Origin: Alginatibacterium sediminis
GTDB taxonomy: Bacteria > Pseudomonadota > Gammaproteobacteria > Enterobacterales > Celerinatantimonadaceae
Direction of reading: 5' to 3'
DNA length: 64,000 nt
NCBI RefSeq assembly: GCF_003610775.1
Contig: NZ_RAQO01000001.1
Span: forward strand, 1 to 64,000
This document shows positions 1 through 9,965 of this stretch, piece after piece. Both the position numbers and the translations under genes were made by a program. The notes below the pieces were generated by a model that was not told where the DNA came from, did no database searches, and saw only the letters and a list, made by a program, of their open reading frames with translations. Within the stretch, counting starts at the first letter, position 1. Each line of letters begins with the position of its first letter.

Positions 1-122
1 TACTGAATTAACATATTTTTGACTCTATTGCTAAAGTCGCTGTATGGAACTCTTAAATAATGACAAGCAAAGTTTTTTTGCGTCATCAATCTTCGAGTGC
101 CCACACAGATTGCATGATTAAA

Positions 123-134
123 TTGTTAAAGAAC
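123..134 (-). promoter_or_regulatory. rrn boxA antiterminator
   Basis: The minus strand reads GTTCTTTAACAA, differing from the E. coli boxA core (GCTCTTTAACAA) at one base. It is placed between P2 and the 16S start, as expected for NusB/NusE loading and rRNA antitermination. Confidence 0.85.
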
Positions 135-182
135 GTTTTACTTCCGGTCACACCAGAAGGCTTCTCGTCGAAGCGGATGCGT

Positions 183-210
183 ATAATACGCTTCCATGTT
201 TTGATGTCAA
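183..210 (-). promoter_or_regulatory. rrn P2 promoter
   Basis: A consensus TTGACA -35 (205-210), a 16-base spacer and a TATTAT -10 (183-188) lie on the minus strand about 130 bases downstream of P1. This matches the tandem P1/P2 arrangement of enterobacterial rRNA operons. The predicted start is near 176. Confidence 0.75.
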
Positions 211-319
211 CCGCTAATTTCAAGAAATTTGCGATTTTCATCCCGGTGGTTTGAAGCGAGCTTCTTATACCGTCCTGAGCCGTTGAAGCCTTGGGGGCTG
301 CGCCGTTTCAGTGGGGTGC

Positions 320-347
320 ATTATAGGGATCACGCTTTTGAGCGCAA
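320..347 (-). promoter_or_regulatory. rrn P1 promoter
   Basis: On the minus strand there is a TTGCGC -35 (342-347), a 16-base spacer and a perfect TATAAT -10 (320-325), followed by a GC-rich GCACCCC discriminator typical of stringently controlled rRNA promoters. The DNA upstream of the -35 (about 348-410) is rich in A and T runs, as expected of an UP element. The predicted transcription start is near 313. Confidence 0.8.
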
Positions 348-527
348 GTGTTTTTCATTCAAAACATTCAAATTATTGCTTAAGTGAACATTGTTTGAAC
401 AAAAGTTATAGAATACACCCCGTAATGGGACTTTTAGTTTGGTTTTTTTGCACATTCGATTACCCTAATAGCTACGCTTAGAGAATCAAGCACTACATTG
501 TAAAGCCACTATTCAAAGGACTTGAGC

Positions 528-1757
528 ATGGCGACTTCGAAACTACTCATAAAAACAACCTTATCTAGCATGCTGTTAGTTGCGACTCAAGCAAATGCGG
601 ACTTCAGCCATCAACACGCTGGCGACTATACCCAAGTCTTGCTTCCTTTAACTGGACTCGGTGTTAGTTTAGCCAAAGGGGATACAGAAGGTACCTGGCA
701 ACTAACGCGTTCTTTCGTAACCTCAACTGTTATTAGCCAGAGCATCAAGTATGTTGCAGCAAAGCAGCGACCTAACTTCGCAGCTCGAACGTCGTTTCCT
801 TCAGGTCACACCACAGCCGCTTTTAGTGGTGCATCGTTTCTACATACCCGCTATGGCAGTACTTGGGGTGTTCCAGCGTACGCTGTTGCAGCCTATACAG
901 GCTGGTCGCGTGTATATTCCGATAAACACTATTGGGATGATGTCATCGGTGGTGCAAGTATCGCGGTGCTCACAAACCTATTCTTTGTGAACCCAATTGC
1001 TGAGGATATAACCGTATCGCCAATGATAAACGGCGACTCAAAAGGACTTAAATTTAGTTTTAGTAACCGTTTCTTTGAAGGCGGTAGCCGTGCCAAAGCA
1101 CCTGATACCCGATTTAACCCCAAGTTTAAGTTCGATTTCTATATGGGGCCAAGCCAATTAAAGTCCAGTGATAGTATCAGTTACGATAACCATGACCATT
1201 TGGAAGTCGATGACAGGATCACAACCGCTGCAGTACGCTGGACCTATGCATTAGATTCTCGAAATGACTTTAGCTTTTTTACACAACCTTTTGAAATCCG
1301 AAGTCAAGGCAAAGCAGCCAGTGGCCAGGAACAATACGCGCAGTATCAAGTTTGGGATAACATTCTAAATTGGAGCTACGACTTGGCACCTAATAATGCT
1401 TGGATAGCTCGCGCAGGCGCTGGCTTAATGTTGCAATATGCTAAAACAGCGATCTCGGACGCAGCACATTTCGAGAACTTCAATACTGTTGGCGAAGAAT
1501 GGCTTTTCTATCCAATGCTTAACGCTAATATAGGCTATCAGTTCGATCCTAAGTGGGCTGCAGTATTAGCTGCTGAGTATGGAAATAATGGTGACGGAAA
1601 TGTTATTAGTGCTAATGCTACCGTCAACTACCTCTTCAACAAACGCTGGGATGCTGCACTAGGCTATAGCTATTATCAACGCGACCAAGATAACGTTAAA
1701 ACATTGCGGCGCATTGAGTTTGACTCAATTTTTCTACGTGTAGGATACAAATTTTAG
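528..1757 (+). CDS. PAP2-family phosphatase with C-terminal outer-membrane beta-barrel-like domain
   Basis: 409 aa from the ATG at 528, which has AAGGA 7 bases upstream; a TTG at 522 sits too close to that site. Residues 1-24 look like a Sec signal peptide ending ANA. The PAP2 signature is complete: K74-x6-R81-P82, P91-S-G-H94 and S127-R-x5-H134-x3-D138, so lipid-phosphate or pyrophosphate phosphatase activity is likely. Unlike classic PgpB/LpxE enzymes, no run of strong hydrophobic helices surrounds it. Residues about 165-409 alternate polar and aromatic residues and end in Y-K-F, as in outer-membrane barrels, so the protein probably sits in the outer membrane (inference). The substrate is unknown. 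It precedes yrdA by 9 bases and may be cotranscribed with it. Confidence 0.8.
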   Translation: MATSKLLIKTTLSSMLLVATQANADFSHQHAGDYTQVLLPLTGLGVSLAKGDTEGTWQLTRSFVTSTVISQSIKYVAAKQRPNFAARTSFPSGHTTAAFSGASFLHTRYGSTWGVPAYAVAAYTGWSRVYSDKHYWDDVIGGASIAVLTNLFFVNPIAEDITVSPMINGDSKGLKFSFSNRFFEGGSRAKAPDTRFNPKFKFDFYMGPSQLKSSDSISYDNHDHLEVDDRITTAAVRWTYALDSRNDFSFFTQPFEIRSQGKAASGQEQYAQYQVWDNILNWSYDLAPNNAWIARAGAGLMLQYAKTAISDAAHFENFNTVGEEWLFYPMLNANIGYQFDPKWAAVLAAEYGNNGDGNVISANATVNYLFNKRWDAALGYSYYQRDQDNVKTLRRIEFDSIFLRVGYKF

Positions 1758-1766
1758 GGGTCAATT

Positions 1767-2297
1767 GTGATTAAGAAGTTTAAAGGACAAAGCCCAAGTT
1801 TGGCAAACCGAGTATTTGTCGAAGAATCGAGTGTGCTCTACGGTGAAATCAGCCTTGCTGATGATGTCAGCATTTGGCCCTTAGTCGCTGCGCGTGGCGA
1901 TGTAAACGAAATTAGGATTGGTGCAAGAACCAACGTACAAGATGGAAGCGTGTTACATGTTACCCGCAAAACAGACGATAAACCTGACGGTCATCCGCTC
2001 GTTATTGGAGAAGATGTCACTGTTGGGCATAAGTGCATGCTACATGGTTGTACTATAGGCAATCGAGTTTTAGTCGGAATGGGAGCAATCGTTCTCGATG
2101 GCGCTGTTGTAGAAGACGACGTAATTATTGGTGCAGGCTCCTTAATAGCCCCAGGTAAAACCCTAGCTTCTGGATATCTGTATGTTGGCTCCCCAGCAAA
2201 GCAGGCTCGCGCTTTGACATCAAGTGAGAAGTCATTTCTAGTTGAGTCGGCCCAGAACTATGTACGCTTGAAAGATGTGTACTTAGCTGAGGGTTAA
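1767..2297 (+). CDS. yrdA: Gamma-class carbonic anhydrase-like hexapeptide protein (YrdA/CaiE family)
   Basis: 176 aa, starting at GTG 1767 with AGGGG 6 bases upstream. It shows the left-handed beta-helix hexapeptide pattern (I/V/L-G-x4 repeats) over about residues 12-155. Three histidines match the trimeric zinc site of gamma carbonic anhydrases: H64, H88 and H93. R43-G-D45 and Q58-D-G are also conserved. YrdA proteins bind zinc at subunit interfaces, but carbonic anhydrase activity is weak or unproven for many of them. It lies just after the PAP2 gene and is followed by a clear terminator. Beside an rRNA operon and aroE/hemF this is a common Shewanella-type arrangement. Confidence 0.9.
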   Translation: MIKKFKGQSPSLANRVFVEESSVLYGEISLADDVSIWPLVAARGDVNEIRIGARTNVQDGSVLHVTRKTDDKPDGHPLVIGEDVTVGHKCMLHGCTIGNRVLVGMGAIVLDGAVVEDDVIIGAGSLIAPGKTLASGYLYVGSPAKQARALTSSEKSFLVESAQNYVRLKDVYLAEG

Positions 2298-2323
2298 ACT
2301 TACAGCTCAAATCTCGTAACTCT

Positions 2324-2357
2324 CCAATGCATCAGTTACGGATGCATTGGTGTTTTT
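2324..2357 (+). terminator. Rho-independent terminator of yrdA
   Basis: A perfect 10-bp stem (CCAATGCATC at 2324-2333 with GATGCATTGG at 2341-2350) closes a 7-base loop and is followed by TGTTTTT. It ends the PAP2-yrdA transcript on the plus strand. Confidence 0.8.
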
Positions 2358-2371
2358 ACAGGAATGCTTAG

Positions 2372-2689
2372 TTACGCTGTTAGTGTCATGCCAAACTCTA
2401 CCGGTGTTTTAACGTAAGCCACATTTAGATTGCTTTGCTTAATCGCATCCATCAATTGGCTTATCCCTTCAGGATGACTTGCCAGCATGACTTTAACTGG
2501 TTGGTCACTAAGATCTATAAAATGGGCACTATGCAGCTTGTGGTCATGGCCAAAGCCCTCGCTCATCGTACTCATGGTCGCCCCTTCAAGTCCAAGCTCA
2601 AGTGCTTTTTGTATCAGCCACTCACCAATAGGCTTTCCTTGGTGTTTTCTATTTTGTTCAGTAAAAAACGTTACATAAAATCCTTGCAT
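2372..2689 (-). CDS. DUF190 family protein (PII-like fold)
   Basis: 105 aa. The segments KHQGKPIGEWLIQKALELG, LEGATM, GFGHDHKLHSAHFIDLS and PVKVMLASHPEGI match the DUF190 pattern. That family has a ferredoxin-like PII-like fold and is often encoded next to the fluoride channel gene crcB. No crcB is visible here, so the role is open. The gene stands alone on the minus strand, converging with yrdA. Small nucleotide-binding signalling is possible for PII-like proteins, but nothing in the sequence demonstrates it. Confidence 0.75.
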   Translation of the reverse strand: MQGFYVTFFTEQNRKHQGKPIGEWLIQKALELGLEGATMSTMSEGFGHDHKLHSAHFIDLSDQPVKVMLASHPEGISQLMDAIKQSNLNVAYVKTPVEFGMTLTA

Positions 2690-2949
2690 TAGTGCACTCC
2701 CATTTAGTCTAAATCGTTTCTAATGATAGTTTCCAATGTCGACTGGTGCGCTCTTAAATCACAGTCAACACTAGCTAGTCCAGCAATGTCCTAATTTGAT
2801 GATCGGCCATTGACCGCGATCGACAAGATACTTCGACGCTATACTCGAGCCATCGGGCGGTATCAATGTTAGCTACAAACCATATAAAGCCGGGTAAGAC
2901 CTTAAGGTTTGACCCTTTTAAACCACGTAAGATGACAACACTTAAAAAC

Positions 2950-3210
2950 TCAGCAATAAATTACCGACTGTGACGCTAGTTCTTCTTCTATATCTAATTG
3001 TTCAATGAAATCCTCAATATCAAAATGCAGTTCTATGGCTATGTCTGGGGCTTGACGCTTGTTAATGCTTTGACCATAGAGTTCGCTCATCGAGGCCATC
3101 GAGATATAAAATTGTCGGTCCTGACCAGAGAATTGAGCCCCTAGCACAAAGAATTGAAAATCTTTGTCCCAATTTCCCCTATCATTAATAATCAATTGTT
3201 GATTCATCAA
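2950..3210 (-). CDS. DUF1488 family protein
   Basis: 86 aa, acidic and soluble, with no signal peptide or membrane segment. The opening MNQQLIINDRGNW and the later FYISMASMSEL agree with the small DUF1488 family that sits near aroE/yrdA in Shewanella and Vibrio relatives. An MMNQQ start gives two adjacent ATGs; AGGAATATTG lies just upstream. The function is unknown. The 260 bases between this gene and DUF190 hold no gene or clear signal. Confidence 0.75.
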   Translation of the reverse strand: MMNQQLIINDRGNWDKDFQFFVLGAQFSGQDRQFYISMASMSELYGQSINKRQAPDIAIELHFDIEDFIEQLDIEEELASQSVIYC

Positions 3211-3347
3211 TATTCCTAAAATCTACAAATTCGTGGTTTAATGGAAGCATTACCTATTGAGCAAGCTCACAATTAATTCGTACTATCTCTTTGATATTTA
3301 CCAATTATGCTCGAAGATGGTAAGCGTGCAATAGCAAGGAAACTAAC

Positions 3348-4316
3348 ATGCTGCTAGCCCCAATACCTGACAATGAAGCGGAACGCCTTACGACTCTGCG
3401 AAATTTGAATACCTTAGATACTGAGGCAGAAGAGCGTTTCGACAGAATTACTCGTTTAGCTAAACGCTTATTCGATGTGCCAATTTGCTTAGTCAGCTTA
3501 GTCGACGAAAACCGTCAGTGGTTTAAATCGTGTTTTGGCTTGAGCGCTACCGAGACTGCACGTGATATTTCATTTTGTGGCCACGCTATTTTGCAAGATG
3601 ACATATTCGTCATTGAAGATACCCTTGAAGATAAACGGTTTGTTGACAACCCCTTGGTAACTGAAGCTCCATTTATACGTTTTTACGCCGGTTTCCCACT
3701 AAAACTGGGAGATAATGTACGTATCGGAACACTTTGCATTATTTCAGATAAACCTCGCGTTTTTGGTAAAGACGACCGAATCGCCCTTGAAGATCTTGGT
3801 CAAATGGTTATATCTGAGTTCTCGTCGCTGCAACAAAACACTATTGATGCTCTTACCGGCATCTCCAATCGGCGCGGTTTCGATGTTTTGGCTAAAAAGA
3901 GTATTGCCCATTGGGATCGAAGCAACACCCGTTCGGCATTAGTATTCTTTGACTTAGACTTCTTTAAGCAGATAAACGACCAATACGGACATGATGAAGG
4001 CGATCAGGCATTGAGTGTATTTGCCAAATTGCTAACCTTATCTTTTCGAGAGTCAGATGTTATCGCTCGTTTTGCTGGCGATGAGTTCGTGGTACTGGTT
4101 TCATGTGTCGAGGAAAATAGCGTGACCTCAGCAGTGTTGCGCTTTGATAGCCAATTGCAAGAACACAACAATACCAGTAATAAACCTTTTAAGCTTTCAT
4201 ATAGCTTTGGAGTCAGCACTCGCGAGGCGAAATCCGAAACAACAATTAAAGACATGTTGATTCAGGCTGACCAAGCTATGTTCAAAGTTAAGGCTTTGCA
4301 TCATCAACAACAATAG
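3348..4316 (+). CDS. GAF-GGDEF diguanylate cyclase
   Basis: 322 aa. An N-terminal GAF sensor domain (about residues 20-160, with ISFCGHAI at 75-82) is joined by a short linker to a GGDEF domain (about 165-318) opening with DALTGISNRRGF. The active-site loop is AGDEF (243-247), a variant found in active cyclases. An RESD motif at 234-237, five residues before it, fits the c-di-GMP inhibitory I-site. It probably makes c-di-GMP from two GTP in response to a small ligand or redox cue sensed by GAF. There are no membrane helices, so it is cytoplasmic. AAGGA precedes the ATG. Confidence 0.9.
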   Translation: MLLAPIPDNEAERLTTLRNLNTLDTEAEERFDRITRLAKRLFDVPICLVSLVDENRQWFKSCFGLSATETARDISFCGHAILQDDIFVIEDTLEDKRFVDNPLVTEAPFIRFYAGFPLKLGDNVRIGTLCIISDKPRVFGKDDRIALEDLGQMVISEFSSLQQNTIDALTGISNRRGFDVLAKKSIAHWDRSNTRSALVFFDLDFFKQINDQYGHDEGDQALSVFAKLLTLSFRESDVIARFAGDEFVVLVSCVEENSVTSAVLRFDSQLQEHNNTSNKPFKLSYSFGVSTREAKSETTIKDMLIQADQAMFKVKALHHQQQ

Positions 4317-4372
4317 TCTGCGTATTAAACAACTAGTACTGAACATCGACTTGCTTAACCTGGAGTTTAAGA

Positions 4373-4837
4373 TTGACCATCATAGTTAACCCAAACGAAA
4401 AAAATTGGCAGCTATTTAAATTTGAAGAGCTCAACACAACTCAGCTTTATCAAATTTTGGCTCTTCGCGCCGAGATTTTTGTGGTTGAACAGGATTGCCC
4501 CTATCAAGATTGCGACAATAAAGATCAACAAGCAATGCACTTATGCTTATTCGAGAAGACACGTCTACTTGCCTACGCTCGATTATTTGCCCCTGACGGA
4601 CCTAACCAGCCTGCTCATATAGGGCGCGTTGTTGTCGCTTACCAAGAACGATCAAGTAAACTCGGCATTGCTTTGATGCACCAAGCAGTGAATGAGGTTG
4701 AACGCTTGTGGCATAAACCTTCAATCCACATCTCGGCACAATTTCATCTGCAACCATTTTATACCAAGTTTGGATTCAAAAGCGTCGGCGAAAGCTATCT
4801 TGAAGACGATATCCCACATATTCAAATGCAACGCTAA
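4373..4837 (+). CDS. ElaA-family GNAT N-acetyltransferase
   Basis: 154 aa. The likely start is the TTG at 4373, with TGGAG 7 bases upstream. The sequence follows the ElaA pattern: LRAEIFVVEQDCPYQDCD near residues 33-50, an acetyl-CoA-binding IGRVVV-YQERSSKLGIALM segment about 83-102, and a C-terminal FYTKFGF motif. ElaA enzymes are predicted acyl-CoA acyltransferases of unknown substrate. It lies 56 bases after the diguanylate cyclase and converges on aroE. Confidence 0.85.
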   Translation: MTIIVNPNEKNWQLFKFEELNTTQLYQILALRAEIFVVEQDCPYQDCDNKDQQAMHLCLFEKTRLLAYARLFAPDGPNQPAHIGRVVVAYQERSSKLGIALMHQAVNEVERLWHKPSIHISAQFHLQPFYTKFGFKSVGESYLEDDIPHIQMQR

Positions 4838-4845
4838 GGTTTTCG

Positions 4846-5673
4846 TTAGTTGCTCATATTGCGGCGTAATTCCCGATAAACAGAACGAGTACCGGGACGA
4901 ATTCCGCGCCAAATGCTAAAACTTTCAGCGGCTTGATTCACCAGCATACCCAAGCCATCAACAAGTTTTGCAGCGCCATGGCTTTGAGCCCAGCGATTAA
5001 AACCCGTAAGTTCTGCGCTATAACTCATATCATAGCTAACGGTTGTGCTACCAAAAATCGCTGCTGGGATTTGCGGTAATTCTCCGTGCAAGCCTGCAGA
5101 TGTGGAGTTAATCACAAGATCGAAGCTTTGTGACAGCTCATCCAAAGGGGTAAAACTGAGCTCACAATCACCTTTAAATTCGCTAAAGAGCTGTGCTAAG
5201 TGCTCGGCTTTATCGACACTTCGGTTAGCAATCAGCAAGGATTTCGGTTGAGCTTGCAATAGCGATTGCAGAACACCTCGTGCTGCGCCACCAGCACCAA
5301 GTAACAAAATACGCTGGTCTCTTAGTTCAACATGCTGGTCTTTCAAATCTTGTAGCAAGCCAGCGCCATCTGTAGTATCGCCAAAAACTAGGCCATCATC
5401 AGTAAAATTGAGGGTATTCACCGCACCGGCTAATTTTGCTCGTTTAGATAGTCCCGTTGCAAAGGCAAAAGCATCCTCTTTGAAGGGGGCAGTAATATTG
5501 AAGCCTTTATAACCCTCGCCTCTTAATCTGGAAACGAGATCGTCAAACTCACCCGGCTCTCCAAGTTTAGCGTCATAGACCATGTCTTGCTGAGTTTGCC
5601 GGGCAAACAAGGTGTGGATAAATGGGGATTTTGATTGAGCGATCGGATTACCGATGACAGCGTAGCGGTCCAT
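4846..5673 (-). CDS. aroE: Shikimate dehydrogenase (NADP+)
   Basis: 275 aa, normal family length. It reduces 3-dehydroshikimate to shikimate in aromatic amino acid synthesis. Shikimate-binding S14-K-S16 follows VIGNPIAQ; catalytic K65 lies in NITAPFKED; N86 and D102 are in AVNT and TTDG. The NADP site is the glycine loop GAGGAARG at 126-133, followed by IANRS typical of NADP-preferring AroE. It converges with the ElaA gene with only 8 bases between them. Confidence 0.96.
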   Translation of the reverse strand: MDRYAVIGNPIAQSKSPFIHTLFARQTQQDMVYDAKLGEPGEFDDLVSRLRGEGYKGFNITAPFKEDAFAFATGLSKRAKLAGAVNTLNFTDDGLVFGDTTDGAGLLQDLKDQHVELRDQRILLLGAGGAARGVLQSLLQAQPKSLLIANRSVDKAEHLAQLFSEFKGDCELSFTPLDELSQSFDLVINSTSAGLHGELPQIPAAIFGSTTVSYDMSYSAELTGFNRWAQSHGAAKLVDGLGMLVNQAAESFSIWRGIRPGTRSVYRELRRNMSN

Positions 5674-5779
5674 AAAATCTCAGAATTGAAAGCGATGAAC
5701 AACTGTACCGTATTTTGGATTGAGGATGCCAGTAAACCGCATCCTTTTAGTCGATATTCAGTGTCGCGTGATCGAAAGA

Positions 5780-6160
5780 CTAATCATCGTCATCGTTAAC
5801 AGTTTCGCTTTCGTCGATATCGTCAAGCTCATCACTCGTAACAGCGCTAGTACTCGCCTTTTTGGCCGGATTACTAACTAAGCCATGAAAACTTTTCCGT
5901 CCGGTAAGCTTTTTGTATTTAGCCCATACCTTTTCTTCAGCATTGCTTGCTTCAGATAAGCCTCTAAAACAAGCAACAAATGACGCTTCAGCCTCGTTGC
6001 TAGGTTCGCGCTCCCCCATATCTAGGGCTTTGAAAGCATGACCGCTGCGTTCGAGTAACTCGGCTTCCTTTATTGTAAAAGCACCACTGCGCGAGAATCC
6101 TCGCTTAAATTTTTTGTCATCATAGAAACGTCGATTGCTCTCAAATGCTTGGCTCATCAA
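5780..6160 (-). CDS. maoP: MaoP/YifE (DUF413) macrodomain Ori protein
   Basis: 126 aa. The N-terminal pattern NRRFYDDKKFKRGFSRSG, then FTIKEAELLERSGHAF and the later VWAKYKKLTGR, matches E. coli YifE (MaoP), which is needed for organisation of the Ori macrodomain with its maoS DNA site. The C-terminus ends in an acidic D/E-rich tail, longer than in E. coli. There are two adjacent in-frame ATGs; the start is uncertain by one codon. Confidence 0.85.
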   Translation of the reverse strand: MMSQAFESNRRFYDDKKFKRGFSRSGAFTIKEAELLERSGHAFKALDMGEREPSNEAEASFVACFRGLSEASNAEEKVWAKYKKLTGRKSFHGLVSNPAKKASTSAVTSDELDDIDESETVNDDDD

Positions 6161-6310
6161 CCCTCTCCTAATTAAAAACTTAGAATTTAAAAACCGTTAA
6201 AGCGTTTTTAATCCATATTTTTTTTCGGTGCAAGAGTTGTTTGATGACATTTGTGAGTCAGATAGCAATTCCAAATTTCTATCTGCTTTAGAAGCAATGA
6301 AAAGACTACT

Positions 6311-7240
<930 letters not shown>

Positions 7241-7798
7241 TTAGCTGCGTATGATGTCAGAACTCAAAAGGTCAATGATCTGACTGGCTTGTTTGGATTG
7301 TCCCAAAGATCCTTCAAGTATGTAATCTATACCAGGCAGAGAATTGAGTTCAGTCATTTCAGTAATCGAGGGCTCACCAGCCAAATTAGCTGAAGTCGAT
7401 ACGATACAGTGCGAAAACTGCTGGCAAAGCTCAAGCACTAAAGGGTGCTGAGTAATACGGATTGCGACGCTATCAAAGTGACCTCGAACACGTTCACTAA
7501 CACTTGCTTTTGCTGGAACGAGCCAAGTCGTAGGGCGTTGTGTCGGGCTTTGTAACTGTAATAGCTGCTGCTTAGAGCAGCGCTGCCAATCACAATAGTC
7601 GTCAAAATGCTCTATTTGAGAGCCGATCAAGATTAAGCCTTTCTTTGCAGGCCTAGACTTAATACTTAGAATTTTATCAATGGCGGGCAAACTACGGGGA
7701 TCACAACCGAGGCCATAAACAGCCTCCGTTGGATAAGCGAGAACACCTTCGGCGCGCAAACATGCAAGAGCGCCGGGAATTGAACCGCTATTCGTCAT
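7241..7798 (-). CDS. tsaC: Threonylcarbamoyl-AMP synthase (TsaC/YrdC)
   Basis: 185 aa. It makes threonylcarbamoyl-adenylate from threonine, bicarbonate and ATP for the t6A37 modification of ANN-decoding tRNAs. The YrdC pattern is clear: YPTEAVYGLGCDP, KSRPAKKGLILI, TWLVPA, VAIRITQHP and IVSTSANLAGEPS. The short length without a Sua5 extension marks the TsaC type. Its ATG abuts the purE stop at 7798, indicating translational coupling. Confidence 0.95.
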   Translation of the reverse strand: MTNSGSIPGALACLRAEGVLAYPTEAVYGLGCDPRSLPAIDKILSIKSRPAKKGLILIGSQIEHFDDYCDWQRCSKQQLLQLQSPTQRPTTWLVPAKASVSERVRGHFDSVAIRITQHPLVLELCQQFSHCIVSTSANLAGEPSITEMTELNSLPGIDYILEGSLGQSKQASQIIDLLSSDIIRS

Positions 7799-8307
7799 TA
7801 CAGTGTTTTAAGTTTTACCTGCAATGCAGCATCTTTGGCTTCTACCGCTAGAGCTGATTTAGCGCGTTCTTCTTTTACAGCAAGAGCTAAGGCATCATCT
7901 GCAACGGCTAGCATTTGCGCCGCAAGATAACCCGCATTTTTTGCACCAGCACTACCGATTGCTACCGCTGCTACAGGTACGCCACCAGGCATCATGACTG
8001 TAGATAGCAATGCATCGTTACCACGCAATGGTCCATTATCAATTGGAACACCAATCACTGGACGCGTAGTTATACCCGCAACCGCGCCGGCAAGGTGAGC
8101 GGCTAGACCAGCGGCACAGATAAAGACTTTACAACCACGTTGCTCCGCGTCTTTCACATACGCGTGAGTCGCCGCTGGTGTGCGGTGGGCAGAGGTCACC
8201 TTAACTTCATGCTCAATTGAAAATGTCTTTAGTACATCTAAAGTTGCCATCATCACTGGAAGATCCGAATCAGATCCCATTAAAACTGCTACAAAAGGCT
8301 TAGCCAT
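7798..8307 (-). CDS. purE: 5-(carboxyamino)imidazole ribonucleotide mutase
   Basis: 169 aa from the ATG at 8307, preceded by AAGGA with 7-base spacing; an upstream in-frame GTG at 8331 lacks such a site. PurE isomerises N5-CAIR to CAIR in purine synthesis. The substrate loop GSDSDLPVM starts at residue 11 and the SAHRTP motif with catalytic H41 follows at 39-44. PurK is not next to it in this window. It appears to be the first gene of the purE-tsaC-hemF group. Confidence 0.95.
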   Translation of the reverse strand: MAKPFVAVLMGSDSDLPVMMATLDVLKTFSIEHEVKVTSAHRTPAATHAYVKDAEQRGCKVFICAAGLAAHLAGAVAGITTRPVIGVPIDNGPLRGNDALLSTVMMPGGVPVAAVAIGSAGAKNAGYLAAQMLAVADDALALAVKEERAKSALAVEAKDAALQVKLKTL

Positions 8308-8397
8308 CGGTGTTCCTTGTTTTATTGTCACAAAAGAAGCGGCCTATTATATCGACAACTTTTCAGCTGTAAATACGGCTCGAATCAAAATCTCAGA

Positions 8398-9192
8398 TTA
8401 TGTCCGTTTGGACACCGGTAGTACTTGAACAAATACAAATTGCAGAGCCGCCATAACCACTACTGAAGGCCCTGCTGGCGTGTCTTTAAACCATGATAAG
8501 CTTAAACCCAAGCATACTGCGCTGGCACCAAATAAAATCGCTAAACCGGCCATTTGCTCTGGCGAACGACTAAATTTACGCGCACTCGCAGCAGGGATTA
8601 ATAACAAAGAAGAGATTATCAAAGCCCCTACAAATTTCATGGCAACACCGATAACTAAAGCGAGTAGCAACAATATTATAGCCCGCATTAAAGCAACATT
8701 TACCCCTTCCACAGCTGCGATTTCTTCATTGACGGTAGCAGAGAGTAAATCGCGCCATTTCCATACTAAAATGGCGATAACCACTGCGCCTCCACCCCAA
8801 ATCCAAATCAGGTCGGTGATGCCGACGGCAAGCAAATCCCCAAACAAATAGGCCATAAGATCAACACGGACATTATCCATCAATGCCACAGCGACTAGTC
8901 CTAGCGATAAAGCCGAGTGTGCTAAGATCCCAAGTAAGGTATCGCTAGCTAGGTGTTTTTGTTTTTGTAGGCTCACTAGGACCAAGGCTAAAATTGCACC
9001 GGACATTACAACCGCGGCGGTTAAATTTATTTGTAACCATAGACCAATCGCGAGACCCAATAATGACGAGTGCGCCAGAGTATCGCCAAAATATGCGAGC
9101 TTTCTCCATACAACAAACGAGCCTAAAGGTCCGGCCAGAATCGCGATACCAAGACCAGCCAACAAGGCGTGAACTAAAAATCCATCTATCAT
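8398..9192 (-). CDS. znuB: Zinc ABC transporter permease ZnuB
   Basis: 264 aa, strongly hydrophobic with about eight predicted transmembrane segments. It belongs to the ABC-3 metal permease family, with [19 protein letters not shown] near the start and the conserved [16 protein letters not shown] segment around residues 187-202. It forms the inner-membrane channel for zinc delivered by ZnuA and powered by ZnuC. Its ATG overlaps the end of znuC by 4 bases (9189-9192). Confidence 0.94.
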   Translation of the reverse strand: MIDGFLVHALLAGLGIAILAGPLGSFVVWRKLAYFGDTLAHSSLLGLAIGLWLQINLTAAVVMSGAILALVLVSLQKQKHLASDTLLGILAHSALSLGLVAVALMDNVRVDLMAYLFGDLLAVGITDLIWIWGGGAVVIAILVWKWRDLLSATVNEEIAAVEGVNVALMRAIILLLLALVIGVAMKFVGALIISSLLLIPAASARKFSRSPEQMAGLAILFGASAVCLGLSLSWFKDTPAGPSVVVMAALQFVFVQVLPVSKRT

Positions 9193-9965
9193 GAGTGTTC
9201 CGTATTGTCTTCTTCAGTAACGACTTGATGTTGGTTTAGGTGCTCGTGATCGTGGTCATCGCAATGATGATGGTGAGTATAAACGGCGAGCTGCTGTTGT
9301 TCTTCACCGGCAAATAGTTTGGCAAACTCTGGATGTTGAGCAACACTTTCCGGTTGCCCTTCACAGCAAATATGGTGGTTTAGGCATATAACATGATCGG
9401 TTGAAGCCATAACCAAATGTAAGTCATGAGAGACCATAAACACGGCAGCATTCAAGCTTTGAGCAATTTGGGTGATTAATTGGTAAAGCTCAATCTGGCC
9501 ATTAATATCAACCCCTTGTACAGGCTCATCCAAAACTAATAGTTGCGGGCGAGCCAAAATAGCACGCGCCAACAGAACCCGCTGCATTTCACCACCAGAG
9601 AGCTTTGACACTTGGCGAGTCATTAAGCTTTCAATGCCCAAAAGCTCAATTGCTTGCGGTAGATCTTGTTGGCTACCATGACGTGAGAGCTTTAAAAAAC
9701 CTTTAACCGTTAGTGGCAGTGATTCGTCAACGTTAACTTTTTGAGGTACGTATCCAATGCGTAGCTTAGCTCGACGCTCAATTTCACCGCTATCAGCTTT
9801 AGTTAGTCCTAATATCACTTTAATCAGCGTACTTTTACCTGATCCATTAGGGCCAATAAGCGTTGTGATCTGCCCTGGAAATAATGACAAGTTGATTCGG
9901 TCTAAGACTCTGCGCTCATCGAAGCTCAAACAAACGTTTTGCAGGGTCAATAATGATACGGACAA
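9189..9965 (-). CDS. znuC: Zinc ABC transporter ATP-binding protein ZnuC with His-rich tail
   Basis: About 258 aa if started at the TTG at 9965. The frame is open to 10025, but that would leave only 23 bases to the divergent znuA, too few for a promoter. Walker [10 protein letters not shown] (38-46), signature LSGGE (122-126) and Walker B LLVLDEP (142-148) are complete. The C-terminus carries a histidine/acid-rich stretch ([12 protein letters not shown], about 231-242) that could bind zinc. It energises ZnuAB zinc uptake. I saw no clear Zur operator between znuC and znuA. The start codon is the uncertain part. Confidence 0.9.
   Translation of the reverse strand: MSVSLLTLQNVCLSFDERRVLDRINLSLFPGQITTLIGPNGSGKSTLIKVILGLTKADSGEIERRAKLRIGYVPQKVNVDESLPLTVKGFLKLSRHGSQQDLPQAIELLGIESLMTRQVSKLSGGEMQRVLLARAILARPQLLVLDEPVQGVDINGQIELYQLITQIAQSLNAAVFMVSHDLHLVMASTDHVICLNHHICCEGQPESVAQHPEFAKLFAGEEQQQLAVYTHHHHCDDHDHEHLNQHQVVTEEDNTEHS

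Larger units (their letters stand above)
1..313 (-). other. rRNA operon leader (16S gene lies off the left edge)
   Basis: Read on the minus strand, this stretch has the layout of a gammaproteobacterial rrn leader: two tandem promoters, a boxA antitermination element, then a segment closely resembling the E. coli leader just after boxA (CAATCTGTGTGGGCACT, seen as its complement at about 97-114). Transcription runs leftward, so the mature 16S rRNA should begin beyond position 1. The short open frame at 60-254 on the plus strand lies antisense to this leader and is not a gene. The call rests on motif order and similarity to E. coli; no mature rRNA sequence is visible. Confidence 0.85.

Noticed and set aside
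60-254. 64-codon open frame on the plus strand
   Set aside because: Lies antisense to the rRNA leader with its promoter and boxA; no ribosome site or protein pattern.
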